The notes under the pieces are model-generated. The model did no database searches. It saw only the letters and a list, made by a program, of their open reading frames with translations, and was not told where the DNA came from. A DNA stretch of 14,369 nucleotides from JBGOUV01 sp041477815. Lineage in GTDB: Bacteria > Acidobacteriota > Terriglobia > Bryobacterales > JACQDG01. Below are positions 1 through 7,126 of the stretch, piece by piece; the first letter of the stretch is position 1, and each line of letters opens with the position of its first letter. Both the position numbers and the translations under genes were made by a program. The stretch covers positions 1-14,369 of the forward strand of contig JBGOUV010000164.1 of NCBI GenBank assembly GCA_041477815.1, given 5' to 3'.

Positions 1-384
1 CTGATCCTGGTCAACTTCTGGGACATGGACGTGGCCCATTGGGGCGCCTATTCGCTATATCTGCAAGCCATCACCCGCACGGACCGGCTGGTCGGGCTGC
101 TGTGGGACGAGATCCAGGCGAACCCGGCGTACCAGGGTAAGACGACCCTGCTGGTGCTGCCCGAGCTCGGCCGCGACGGCGACAGCAACGCCGCCAACGG
201 CTTCCTGAACCATCGCTCCGGCGACCCGTCGTGTCGCAATACGTGGCTGCTGGCGCTCGGCGCGGGGATCTCGAAGGGCGAGACCGGCCGTCCGGTGGCC
301 CACATTGACGTGGCGGCGACCGCGGCGGAGCTGCTCGGCGTGAGGCTGGAGGCGGCGGGCCGCCTGCTCGCCGGCATCGTGTAA
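1..384 (+). CDS. C-terminal part of an alkaline phosphatase/sulfatase-superfamily protein (5' end outside window)
   Basis: The frame is open from base 1, so this is the last ~127 residues of a longer gene; the ATG at 25 is internal. What is seen: DMDVAHWGAYSLYLQAI followed by a D-rich helix, a TTLLVLPELGRD strand, a GFLNHRSGD segment and an ending with HIDVAATAAELLG. This order resembles the last third of alkaline-phosphatase-fold metalloenzymes (phosphatases, sulfatases, phosphodiesterases), where a late Asp/His pair and a late His complete the metal site and the 'DVAAT..LLG' helix is typical. H12-D13-like and NHR histidines could be those ligands, but the nucleophile and first metal half lie outside the window, so the reaction cannot be named. 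The stop overlaps the ATG of the next gene (TAATG), which implies translational coupling and a shared role. Confidence 0.6.
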   Translation: MILVNFWDMDVAHWGAYSLYLQAITRTDRLVGLLWDEIQANPAYQGKTTLLVLPELGRDGDSNAANGFLNHRSGDPSCRNTWLLALGAGISKGETGRPVAHIDVAATAAELLGVRLEAAGRLLAGIV

Positions 385-1634
385 TGGCTTCGGCGGTCAT
401 TCAGGCGCTCATCGACAAGGGCCTCTTCGACCGGCTGCCGGCGACGTTCTCGACCTTCTTTTTCGAGCAGATCAAGGACTGGGAAACCCTGTTCCCCCAC
501 GAGCGCGGCTACTTCGAGCGCCTGTTCACGCTGCTGGACGACCTCCCGCCCGCCGAAGCCGGCACGCTCTTCGCGCCGCTGCGCGCCATCGAGCAGAGGA
601 TGGGTGTGAATGAGAAGACCTGGCCGCGTCGCGCCTTCACGCTCGACCAGGTGGACTTCCTGAACCGCAACGCGCACTACGCCGCCTGGCGCGGCGCGAT
701 CGCCGATATCTTCGGACGTATCGATCCGCTCCTCGAGGAGCAGGTGCGCCGCGAGGGGCGCTCGCGCCTGGTCCTGGTGCTGTCGCCGCCCGAGCTTCCC
801 GTCGGCCCGGACCGCCTGTGGACCCGGCTCCAGGGCAAGCGCGTGGCTCTCGAAGGCTCCATCGACCCCGCGAAGCACCTCGCGCCGCTCTTCACCGCCG
901 GGGAAACAAAGCCCTACGATCGCTGGATCCTCCAGTGCGGCGCGACCATTCCTCCCGCGCGCGGCGTCGTCTCCTTTAGCTTCGACGGCTTGGCCGCCTA
1001 CCGCCGCCGCCTGATGACCGATGTGCAGCGGATGGTCGAGCGGGAACAACTCCGCGGGCCCCGCGAACTGGGCGCCCGCCTGAAGCAGATGAAGATCCTG
1101 GCCGGCGAAGCGGAGGTGGGCCGCGACCCCGTCCTCGCCGAGTTCACCCGCGCCGTGCTGCTTGCCGGCAACGGCACCCTGCTGCTGAACAATACCTTCG
1201 TCGAGTGGGCGACGATCCAGGCCGTGCGGCGGGCGCGGCCGTCGCTGACCGCAATCGCCTTCGGGATCCGCAACAAGATGAAGCCCTTCTCCTCTTTGCT
1301 CATCTACACCGATCAGGACGAGGCGAACCCGATCCCCAGCCAGATGGATACGCTCGGCACCTATGTAGACCTGGAGGTCTTCTACCAGTACATTTGGCAG
1401 GAGTTTCAAAAGTACGCGGAGTATTCCAGCCACACCGTGTACGTCTATCTCGCGCTGGGGATGGACGAGCTCCTGTACCTGGCCCCGCCGGACTTCACGC
1501 TGCCGACGCGGGTGAACGCTGAGCGGCTCACCGGGGCCCTCGGCGAGTGGATGTCCGGCGCCGGCGGTGGTCAGCTTCGGGACCAATCGGTCAGGCGGAG
1601 GGCAGGGACGCGAGAGAATTCCCGGACGTTATAG
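384..1634 (+). CDS. Unrecognised 416-residue protein coupled to the upstream phosphatase-fold gene
   Basis: The ATG shares one base with the upstream TAA, so the start is well supported and translation is probably coupled. I do not recognise the family. There is no signal peptide and no membrane helix. The protein is mostly helical at the N-terminus (aromatic-rich FSTFFFEQIKDWETLF near residues 22-37). A mixed middle part contains SRLVLVLSPPELPVGPDRLW around 125-145. The C-terminal third, LEVFYQYIWQEFQKYAEYSS then VYVYLALGMDELLYLAPP, is rich in aromatic residues. The last ~20 residues (from about GGGQLRDQSV) are arginine-rich and are encoded by DNA that is antisense to the end of vapC. The native C-terminus may therefore have been replaced or extended when vapBC arrived. 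Role inferred only as a partner of the upstream enzyme. Confidence 0.7.
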   Translation: MASAVIQALIDKGLFDRLPATFSTFFFEQIKDWETLFPHERGYFERLFTLLDDLPPAEAGTLFAPLRAIEQRMGVNEKTWPRRAFTLDQVDFLNRNAHYAAWRGAIADIFGRIDPLLEEQVRREGRSRLVLVLSPPELPVGPDRLWTRLQGKRVALEGSIDPAKHLAPLFTAGETKPYDRWILQCGATIPPARGVVSFSFDGLAAYRRRLMTDVQRMVEREQLRGPRELGARLKQMKILAGEAEVGRDPVLAEFTRAVLLAGNGTLLLNNTFVEWATIQAVRRARPSLTAIAFGIRNKMKPFSSLLIYTDQDEANPIPSQMDTLGTYVDLEVFYQYIWQEFQKYAEYSSHTVYVYLALGMDELLYLAPPDFTLPTRVNAERLTGALGEWMSGAGGGQLRDQSVRRRAGTRENSRTL

Positions 1635-1975
1635 GTGACCAGCGTGGCCCCGATGCTCAAGGCGTGGCCTGCGATGAGGGTGTCGAAAGGGCCGATGGAC
1701 GCGCCCCGTTTTTCGAGGGCCGCCCGCAAGCCGCCGTAGGACCCCGCGGCCGAGCCGTCGAACGGCACGATCTCCAGCGGCCCCACGAACGCCTGCAAGG
1801 CCGCGTGTGCTTGCTCGGATTGGCCGCTCTTGACTGCCCCGAAGGCCAGTTCTGCCATCGTGATAGAAGAGATCACGATCTCCCCAACGGCGTGGCTCCT
1901 GATCCGCGCGAGCATTTCGGGCGTGCGCAGCCGGATCGCATCGACGCAAACGTCGGTATCGAGCATGAACTTCAT
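1571..1975 (-). CDS. vapC: VapC-type PIN-domain toxin (ribonuclease)
   Basis: 134 residues, the usual VapC length. The protein follows the tRNA(fMet)-cleaving VapC group closely: it opens MKFMLDTDVC with acidic D6 and D8, has E42 in ISSITMAELAFG, D98 in GPFDTLIAGHA, and closes with VTYNVREFSRVPALRLTDWS. D6, E42 and D98 are the expected PIN metal-binding acidic residues. Many relatives have LDTN where this one has LDTD. Family knowledge: VapC is a Mg-dependent RNase, and the best studied relatives cut initiator tRNA. The exact target here is inferred. The start overlaps the vapB stop by ATGA (1972-1975), so the pair is co-translated. The 3' end overlaps the convergent 416-residue gene by 64 bp. 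Confidence 0.93.
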   Translation of the reverse strand: MKFMLDTDVCVDAIRLRTPEMLARIRSHAVGEIVISSITMAELAFGAVKSGQSEQAHAALQAFVGPLEIVPFDGSAAGSYGGLRAALEKRGASIGPFDTLIAGHALSIGATLVTYNVREFSRVPALRLTDWSRS

Positions 1976-2208
1976 TCAAACGCGCTTCTCCGCTTCTGGG
2001 CCTTCGGCTGCTGCCGGCCGTCGGCCATGAAGTCGGGTGGAAACTTGCTCAGGTTCTCGATCCAGGCGTCCCAGGTTTGCTCGGCGGGCAGCAAGAGCAC
2101 GCCCTTTCCGGATTTCCGGATGAACACCCGGTCTCCTTCGAACCGGAACTCGCGCGGCAGCCGTACCGCTTGGCTGCGGCCGTTACGGAATAGCTTGGCA
2201 GTCTTCAT
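1972..2208 (-). CDS. vapB: VapB-type antitoxin, AbrB/SpoVT fold
   Basis: 78 residues. Residues 1-35 are a classic swapped-hairpin AbrB DNA-binding domain (KLFRNGRSQAVRLPREFRF, then GDRVFIRK). The C-terminal half carries the aromatic residues (W46, W49, F56, F60) that in this family thread into the toxin active site. Role: neutralises VapC and, as a VapBC complex, represses its own promoter. The start ATG is preceded by a GGAGG at 2218-2222 with 9-nt spacing. The gene lies 47 bp downstream of the cytochrome c stop on the same strand, with its own promoter and operator between them. No terminator is visible in between, so low-level read-through from the oxidase operon is possible. Confidence 0.93.
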   Translation of the reverse strand: MKTAKLFRNGRSQAVRLPREFRFEGDRVFIRKSGKGVLLLPAEQTWDAWIENLSKFPPDFMADGRQQPKAQKRRSAFE

Positions 2209-2227
2209 CGATGTCAGCCTCCAGACT

Positions 2228-2270
2228 GGTCTATATCAATTAGTATAGACCCTTTCTACCTCCCGCGCAA
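2228..2270 (-). promoter_or_regulatory. vapBC promoter with inverted-repeat operator
   Basis: On the minus strand TTGCGC (2265-2270) and TATACT (2242-2247) are separated by exactly 17 nt, a good sigma70-like promoter. A perfect inverted repeat with 8-bp arms, GGTCTATA at 2228-2235 and TATAGACC at 2244-2251, has an 8-bp spacer and covers the -10 box and the predicted start point. This is the expected layout for VapB/VapBC autorepression. The -35 box lies inside the 3' end of the cytochrome c gene. Confidence 0.75.
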
Positions 2271-3041
2271 AGAGCTAAGATACGCGACCAGGTTGTCCAC
2301 TTCGGCCGCCGGGAGCGAGCCGTAGGCGGGCATCAGCGACTCCTTTTCGAGCTTCAGCTCCCGCAGTTCGCTCTTCAGAAAGGAACGCGGATTGCCGCTG
2401 GTATCCCGCAGTTGCACGGAGTAATCGTCTTCGTTCAGATGAATGCCCCGAACTTTCGCGCCGGCCCGCGTGGTGACGCTCACGGGGCGGTAGTCGAGCG
2501 GAATATCGGCGCCCGGGTCCACCACCGACTGACGCAAATGCCGCAACGAGCGGCTCGCCCCGATTGCGGATAGCTCCGGCCCCAGGTCGCCGCCCTGTCC
2601 CTGGATGATGTGGCACTGCGCGCAGGCATTCTTCTCATAGCTCACCCGGCCGGCCGGGACGTCGCCGGCGGCCCGCTCCACGGCTCCCTGCAGCCCCAGG
2701 CGCTTGGTGTAGGCCACCACGCGCCACACCTCGTGGTCCCGCAAATTGGTGCCCCGCATCTCGGAATTCGGAATACCACTCCGGATGATTTCAAACAGCT
2801 CGCGATCCGAGCCGCCGTGACGGTACCGGCCGGTGTTGAGAACCGGCCCGCGCCCGCCCTCCCCGGCCTGCCCGTGGCAGATGCCGCAGCGTCCCAGGAA
2901 CAGGAGCCGTCCGGCCGCTACATCGGCATCGGATGTAAAGGGATTGTTTTCCGGAATGTTCGCGGCCGGCCGGGGGGCTCTCCCCGGTCTTTGCGCCGCC
3001 ACCGGCAACGCCACCAGCAACAACCAGAGCAGGCGTCGCAT
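2256..3041 (-). CDS. Exported dihaem cytochrome c, with TIGR02603-like C-terminal domain
   Basis: 261 residues starting at MRRLLW. A longer upstream frame exists, but it only shadows the dehydrogenase gene. Residues 1-17 form a signal peptide ending VAAQ. Two c-type haem sites are visible: C52-G-I-C55-H56 and C140-A-Q-C143-H144. M95 (SEMRG) and M237 (LMPAYG) are likely distal ligands. The second half (GPELSAIG, DPGADIPLDYRPV, then SLMPAYGSL and NLVAYLSSL) matches the layout of the TIGR02603 haem-binding domain. Likely role: electron acceptor for the PQQ dehydrogenase encoded just upstream. The start lies 5 nt after that gene's stop, and GGAGT at 3049-3053 within the dehydrogenase end serves as ribosome site. 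Substrate is not known. Confidence 0.9.
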   Translation of the reverse strand: MRRLLWLLLVALPVAAQRPGRAPRPAANIPENNPFTSDADVAAGRLLFLGRCGICHGQAGEGGRGPVLNTGRYRHGGSDRELFEIIRSGIPNSEMRGTNLRDHEVWRVVAYTKRLGLQGAVERAAGDVPAGRVSYEKNACAQCHIIQGQGGDLGPELSAIGASRSLRHLRQSVVDPGADIPLDYRPVSVTTRAGAKVRGIHLNEDDYSVQLRDTSGNPRSFLKSELRELKLEKESLMPAYGSLPAAEVDNLVAYLSSLRGR

Positions 3042-3046
3042 GGGAT

Positions 3047-4678
3047 TCACTCCAGCGCAAAGGCGATGAGCACGTCTCCAATGGGAATCGCGACGTTCTG
3101 CTTGCCTCTGCTTAAGTAGGTAACGGGGCTGGCATAGACGCGGTCGCCTCCCGAAAAATGCCAGAGTTCCTTGCCGGTCCGGGCGTCCAGGGCAAAGAAG
3201 TTCCCCTCCATGCTGCTCGAAAAAACCAGGTTGCCGGCCGTGGACAGCACGCCCGACCAGTGCGGCGTCAGCAGGCGGTGCTCCCAGCGGATCTCGCCCG
3301 TCTCCGGGACCATGGCCAGCAGCCGGCTGGAGTTCTCCTCCGGCCGAAACCGCGCTCCGCCCCCGCCTCCACCCCCGAAGTAGGCCTCTCCCGGCTGGTA
3401 TTCCGGAGCGTCGGTCTTGAAAAACCGCCGCCGCTCCTCGCGGGACGAGACGTACAGGAGCTTGGTCAGGGGGTTGTAGCTCGGCGACATCCAGTTGTTG
3501 GCGCCATCCACACCCGGCCAGATCCGGTCGTTTCCCTCCGGGGTCGGCTCCTGACCGGGCAGCAACACCGGACGCCCCCGGCTGTCGATCTCTTTGGCCC
3601 AGGTCTGTTTTGCGTACGGCCGCCCTAGCAGAAACTCCCCGTTGGTCCGGTCGAGTACGTAGTAGAAGCCGTTCCGGTTGGGATGGAGCAGCAGCTTGCG
3701 GGGCCGCCCGCCGAAGTTCGCGTCGAGCAGCACCGGAACCTGCGTGGAATCCCAATCGTGCGTGTCGTGCGGCGTATACTGGTAATGCCATCGCAGCTTC
3801 CCGGTATCCGCGTCCACGGCCAGCAGGGAGCAGGAATACAGGTTGTCGCCCGGACGAACGTCGCCGTTGTAGTCGGGCCCCGGATTGCCGGTGCCCCAAT
3901 AGACCAGGTTCAGCTCCGGGTCGAAGGAGCCGGTGATCCACGTGGAGCCGCCGCCGTGCTTCCAGGCGTCGCCCGGCGGCCAGGTTTCGGAGCCCGGTTC
4001 GCCCGGGGCGGGGATGGTGTACAGGCGCCAGGCGCGCTCGCCGGTATCTGCGTAATAGGCCTCCAGAAACCCGCGAATGCCGCCCTCCGCGCCGGCGATG
4101 CCGACGATGATCTTGTCTTTCACGGCCAGGGGGGCGCCGGTGGCCGTGTAGCCCAGCGAGATGTCGCCCATGTCCTTCTTCCACAGCACGCGGCCGGAGC
4201 GCGCGTCCAGGGCCACCACCTTCGCATCCAGCGTGTTCACGAACACCCGGTGGCCCAGGATCGCCACCCCTCGATTTACCTCGCCGCAGCAGGTATAAAC
4301 CCTCCCGCCCAGCCGGTGCTCGTAGGTCCACAGGGTTCGGCCGGTCTCGGCGTCGAGGGCGATCACATCGCTGGGTGGGCGGGTGACGTACAGGATGCCG
4401 TCCACTACGATCGGCGTCGTCTCCACTTTGGAGCGGTGCATCTGATAAATCCACTTCGGACGCAGCCGCTGCACGTTATCGCTGGTGATCTGCTGGAGGG
4501 TGCTGTAGTGGTGGCTGCGGTAATCGCCTCCATACATGAGCCAGTTGCCCGGCTCCTGGGGCGCACGCAGCAGCCGGTCGTAAGTGACCGGCAGCCCGCC
4601 AGAGGACCCCTGGGGACGCCCCACCGTAGCTACGGTCACGATCACCGCTGCCGCCGCCAGGATAATTTTTGTGTTCAT
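3047..4678 (-). CDS. PQQ-dependent alcohol-dehydrogenase-like quinoprotein, periplasmic
   Basis: 543 residues with an N-terminal export signal (residues 1 to ~22). It shows repeated beta-propeller 'W' motifs (LDAETGRTLWTYE, LDARSGRVLWKKD, VDADTGKLRWHYQ, LDARTGKELWHF) typical of PQQ enzymes. The vicinal cysteine pair C130-C131, which in this family forms the disulfide ring over PQQ, is present. E198 in GIAGAEGG, N265 in WGTGNPGPD and D310 in HDTHDWD align with the known metal ligands and catalytic Asp. The residue two after D310 is Thr, not the Asp typical of lanthanide enzymes, which favours calcium. There is no fused haem domain; the separate cytochrome gene follows 5 nt later. The start lies 2 nt after the VOC gene stop, so this is one operon. 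An odd Gly run (FGGGGGGGARF, ~435-443) sits in a loop. Substrate, probably an alcohol or sugar-type hydroxyl, is not determined. Confidence 0.93.
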   Translation of the reverse strand: MNTKIILAAAAVIVTVATVGRPQGSSGGLPVTYDRLLRAPQEPGNWLMYGGDYRSHHYSTLQQITSDNVQRLRPKWIYQMHRSKVETTPIVVDGILYVTRPPSDVIALDAETGRTLWTYEHRLGGRVYTCCGEVNRGVAILGHRVFVNTLDAKVVALDARSGRVLWKKDMGDISLGYTATGAPLAVKDKIIVGIAGAEGGIRGFLEAYYADTGERAWRLYTIPAPGEPGSETWPPGDAWKHGGGSTWITGSFDPELNLVYWGTGNPGPDYNGDVRPGDNLYSCSLLAVDADTGKLRWHYQYTPHDTHDWDSTQVPVLLDANFGGRPRKLLLHPNRNGFYYVLDRTNGEFLLGRPYAKQTWAKEIDSRGRPVLLPGQEPTPEGNDRIWPGVDGANNWMSPSYNPLTKLLYVSSREERRRFFKTDAPEYQPGEAYFGGGGGGGARFRPEENSSRLLAMVPETGEIRWEHRLLTPHWSGVLSTAGNLVFSSSMEGNFFALDARTGKELWHFSGGDRVYASPVTYLSRGKQNVAIPIGDVLIAFALE

Positions 4679-4680
4679 AA

Positions 4681-5601
4681 TTACCTCGGCGGCGGCGCGG
4701 TGGACGACGGCGGCGGAACGCCGTCCACCGTCCGCGGCTCCATCAGCTCGATGCGCGTTCCGTCCGGATCGAACAGGTTCAACTGGCGCCGGCGGTTGGT
4801 TCCGGTCCGTACCTCCAGCGGCTGCGTGTAGCTCTTCCGCGCCGGCTTGGCGTCCAGGTGCTCCAGCGCCTGCGCCATGTTGGGAACCTCCAGGGCGACA
4901 TGATGCTGGACGCCTCGCCGGTTGGGAGGCGGCAGCTCCTCATACAGCATGAACTCGAGATAGTCGTCGCCGTCCGGCACTCGCATGTTCATCCAGTCGA
5001 GGCGCTTGGGATCGCGGCTGCCCCGCCAGGTTTCCTGGAAGCCCAGGACGTCGCGGTAGAATTTCATGGCTGGCTCCAGGGCGCCCACCAGGATCCCCAG
5101 GTGCAGGATACGCTCGGAGACGCGGGCGTCGCTCAGGTACCGGCCTTTTTCCCGCACGCTCCAGCCGTCCGGCTCGTATTGCACGATCTCCACCGTATGG
5201 CCGTCCGGATCCTTTACGTTGAAGTTGGAATTCCGGATGCGGCCCTTGCCCACCTTCTCCGGGACCTTGATACCTCGGGCGCCCAGATAGGCGCGCATGG
5301 CCTCGGCGTCGTCCACCTCGATCGAGATATGAAGCAGCCGGTCGGAGCCGGGCTCCGTCTCCGGAAACAGCTCGATATACTGGCGGTCGTTGATTTTGAT
5401 GAAGGTGAGCGACAGCTTGCCGTCCGGGTTGTGGAGCAGGAAAGGCTCGCCGAATCCGAGGAAGTCTTCGTAGAAGCGGCGCGATTGTGCGACATCGTGG
5501 ACCGCCAGGGCGATATGAGCCACTCCCGTGATGCGCGGGCGTTTCGGAACCTGGCCGGCGGCGAGGGAGGCCAGCAGTAGGACGGCGGCAACAAGTCTCA
5601 T
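4681..5601 (-). CDS. Exported protein with two VOC (glyoxalase/dioxygenase-fold) domains
   Basis: 306 residues. Residues 1-17 (MRLVAAVLLLASLAAGQ) are a signal peptide, so the protein acts outside the cytoplasm, unusual for glyoxalase-fold enzymes. Domain 1 spans ~25-142 and domain 2 ~165-288. Each keeps a candidate metal quartet: H29, E77, H91, E138 in the first and H167, E216, H234, E285 in the second. Both contain the FY.D.LGF and DPDG...E signatures. The Pro-rich tail PPPSSTAPPPR looks disordered. It is first in the operon with the PQQ dehydrogenase and cytochrome, so it may process the substrate or product of that oxidation; this is inference. Glyoxalase, extradiol dioxygenase, isomerase or binding protein are all possible. 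No Shine-Dalgarno is seen; a TAGAAT box at 5611-5616 lies 9 nt before the ATG. Confidence 0.88.
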   Translation of the reverse strand: MRLVAAVLLLASLAAGQVPKRPRITGVAHIALAVHDVAQSRRFYEDFLGFGEPFLLHNPDGKLSLTFIKINDRQYIELFPETEPGSDRLLHISIEVDDAEAMRAYLGARGIKVPEKVGKGRIRNSNFNVKDPDGHTVEIVQYEPDGWSVREKGRYLSDARVSERILHLGILVGALEPAMKFYRDVLGFQETWRGSRDPKRLDWMNMRVPDGDDYLEFMLYEELPPPNRRGVQHHVALEVPNMAQALEHLDAKPARKSYTQPLEVRTGTNRRRQLNLFDPDGTRIELMEPRTVDGVPPPSSTAPPPR

Positions 5602-5618
5602 CAGCTATTGATTCTAGC

Positions 5619-5870
5619 TTACGGCTGCGGCGCCGCGGCATGGCAGAGGCCCCGCTTGCTGGCAAGGGCCGCCGCGTACAGGAGGGCCTGTCCAAGATCC
5701 TCCCCCTCCCGGGGAGGGTACTCCGCAAGAATCTGGTCAAATGTCAATGCCCTTCGCAATCAGATTGACCAACCGGGAAACGGTAATCCGCATTCCTCGG
5801 ATGCAGGCACGGCCCCCATGATCTCGTTATCAAATGTGATTCGCTCGAACCTGGCACCGTAACGAGTGTG
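5619..5870 (-). pseudogene. Decayed DUF433-family gene (antitoxin-like), two frameshifts and no start codon
   Basis: Three consecutive reading-frame pieces on the minus strand rebuild a DUF433 protein. Piece one, from 5852 down: RFERITFDNEIMG. Piece two, after a one-base loss in the G-run at 5813-5817: GRACIRGMRITVSRLVNLI. Piece three, after a one-base gain near 5742-5749: TFDQILAEYPPREGEDLGQ, then LLYAAALA and a TAA at 5619-5621. This is the family's normal order and near-normal length. Upstream of piece one no in-frame start is found before a stop. DUF433 proteins are small HTH-like proteins often paired with a PIN-like DUF5615 toxin; no such partner follows. The remnant ends 17 nt before the VOC gene and overlaps the upstream region of the radical SAM gene. 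Confidence 0.8.
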
Positions 5871-5901
5871 GCATAGCGGCGATTCGGCCTTGATAGCGCC
5901 A

Positions 5902-5916
5902 TGCTACACTCTTCCC
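5902..5916 (+). promoter_or_regulatory. Extended -10 promoter directly in front of the radical SAM gene
   Basis: TGCTACACT at 5902-5910 is an extended -10 (TGn plus TACACT), followed by 6 nt and then the ATG at 5917. Transcription would begin at or very near the ATG, giving a leaderless message. That fits the absence of any Shine-Dalgarno. No convincing -35 is present. Confidence 0.45.
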
Positions 5917-7092
5917 ATGGGCCACGGGGACGTTCTCCCCATCCTGGGCGCGACGCCACGCATCCACTCTCTGCTGATCAAGCCGGCTTCGGCGGTCTGC
6001 AACCTGGACTGCGAGTATTGCTTCTATCTGGATCGCGACGCCGACCCCTACAAGGAGCTGCCCGGACGGCGGATGACCGACGAGACCCTGGAGCGGCTGG
6101 TGGACGGGTTTGTCTTCTACTCCTATCCCCACAGCGTGTTCGCCTTCCAGGGCGGCGAGCCGACCCTCGCCGGCCTCCCCTTCTTCGAAAAGGTCGTCGA
6201 CCTGCAGCAGCGCTGCGGGCGGTCCGGGCAGACCATCTCCAACGCCTTGCAGACCAACGCCATGCTGCTCGACGAGCGCTGGTGCGGTCTGCTGCGCGAG
6301 TATAACTTCCTGCTCGGCGTCAGCATGGACGGCCCCGAGGCCCTGCACGACCGCTACCGCTTCAACAAGCAGGGCAAGGGCACCTGGAAACGGGTGATGC
6401 AGTCGGTGGAGCTGCTCCAGAGGGAGAAGGTGGAGTTCAACATCCTGTGCGTGTTGAACAAGGCCAACGTGGGACACGCCACCGAGTTATACCGGTTCTT
6501 CCGCGGTCTGGGAGTGCAGCATATTCAGTACATACCGCTGGCCGAGTTCGACGGGCTGGGCCAGCCCCTGCCCTTTACCATTACCGCCGCGGAGTACGGG
6601 CGGTTTCTGTGCGAGACGTTCGACCTGTGGTGGCCCGACCGCAAGAAGGTCCGGGTCCGTTTCTTCGATAACATCGCCGAGGCGCTGGCGGGGATGAAGC
6701 CGGGCAACTGCACCATGCACGAGACCTGCGACAGCTATGTAGTGGTGGAGTACAACGGCGACGTCTACCCCTGCGACTTCTTCGTGGAGCAGACCTGGAA
6801 GCTGGGCAACATCAACCTGGATTCCTTCGCCGAGATCGCCCGCCGGCAGCGCCGCTACCAGTTCGCGGCCAAGAAGACGGAGCCGCATCCGGAGTGCCAG
6901 GTGTGCGAGTTCCAGAACGTTTGCCACGGCGGGTGCCCCAAGCTGCGGCACGGGCCGCACAAGCGGTTCGAGGATCTGGACTATTTCTGCGGATCGTACA
7001 AGGCGATCTTCGCCAAGGCCATCCCCCAACTGCGGCCGGAGGTGGAGAAGATCATGGCCCGAGGCCTGGCGTGCGCTACGAATCCATCCTAG
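5917..7092 (+). CDS. Anaerobic sulfatase-maturating enzyme type radical SAM/SPASM protein
   Basis: 391 residues from the ATG at 5917. An in-frame GTG at 5866 would add 17 residues unlike the family and overlap the DUF433 remnant. The radical SAM cluster motif is C28-x3-C32-x2-C35 (VCNLDCEYC), followed by FQGGEPTLAGLPF, the LQTNAMLLD strand and SMDGPEALHDRYR. The SPASM region has C265, C271, C286, C327, C330, C336, C340 and C358, as expected for two auxiliary 4Fe-4S clusters. D287, beside C286, corresponds to the catalytic base Asp of the Clostridium enzyme. As recalled, all eight SPASM cysteines and this Asp are offset by the same +10 from that enzyme. Role by family: oxidises an active-site Cys or Ser of a sulfatase to formylglycine in the cytoplasm. 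No complete sulfatase gene is in the window. The start has no ribosome-binding site; a -10-like box abuts it. Confidence 0.9.
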   Translation: MGHGDVLPILGATPRIHSLLIKPASAVCNLDCEYCFYLDRDADPYKELPGRRMTDETLERLVDGFVFYSYPHSVFAFQGGEPTLAGLPFFEKVVDLQQRCGRSGQTISNALQTNAMLLDERWCGLLREYNFLLGVSMDGPEALHDRYRFNKQGKGTWKRVMQSVELLQREKVEFNILCVLNKANVGHATELYRFFRGLGVQHIQYIPLAEFDGLGQPLPFTITAAEYGRFLCETFDLWWPDRKKVRVRFFDNIAEALAGMKPGNCTMHETCDSYVVVEYNGDVYPCDFFVEQTWKLGNINLDSFAEIARRQRRYQFAAKKTEPHPECQVCEFQNVCHGGCPKLRHGPHKRFEDLDYFCGSYKAIFAKAIPQLRPEVEKIMARGLACATNPS

Positions 7093-7126
7093 ATTAGGGT
7101 CTCGCGAGGCGCCTCGACGCCGATGC

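Noticed and set aside
48..1586. Minus-strand open frame of 512 codons
   Set aside because: It lies fully opposite two coupled plus-strand genes, one with recognisable phosphatase-fold motifs. Its product is low-complexity and matches no family.
3042..4454. Long upstream extension of the cytochrome c frame
   Set aside because: The frame stays open by chance through the dehydrogenase gene. The signal peptide and ribosome site place the true start at 3041.
5866..5916. GTG start for the radical SAM gene adding 17 residues
   Set aside because: The added residues are not family-like, there is no ribosome site, and the extended -10 box lies inside this stretch.
7105..7116. CGAGGCGCCTCG palindrome after the radical SAM gene as terminator
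   Set aside because: A loop-less 12-bp palindrome without a T-run does not support an intrinsic terminator.
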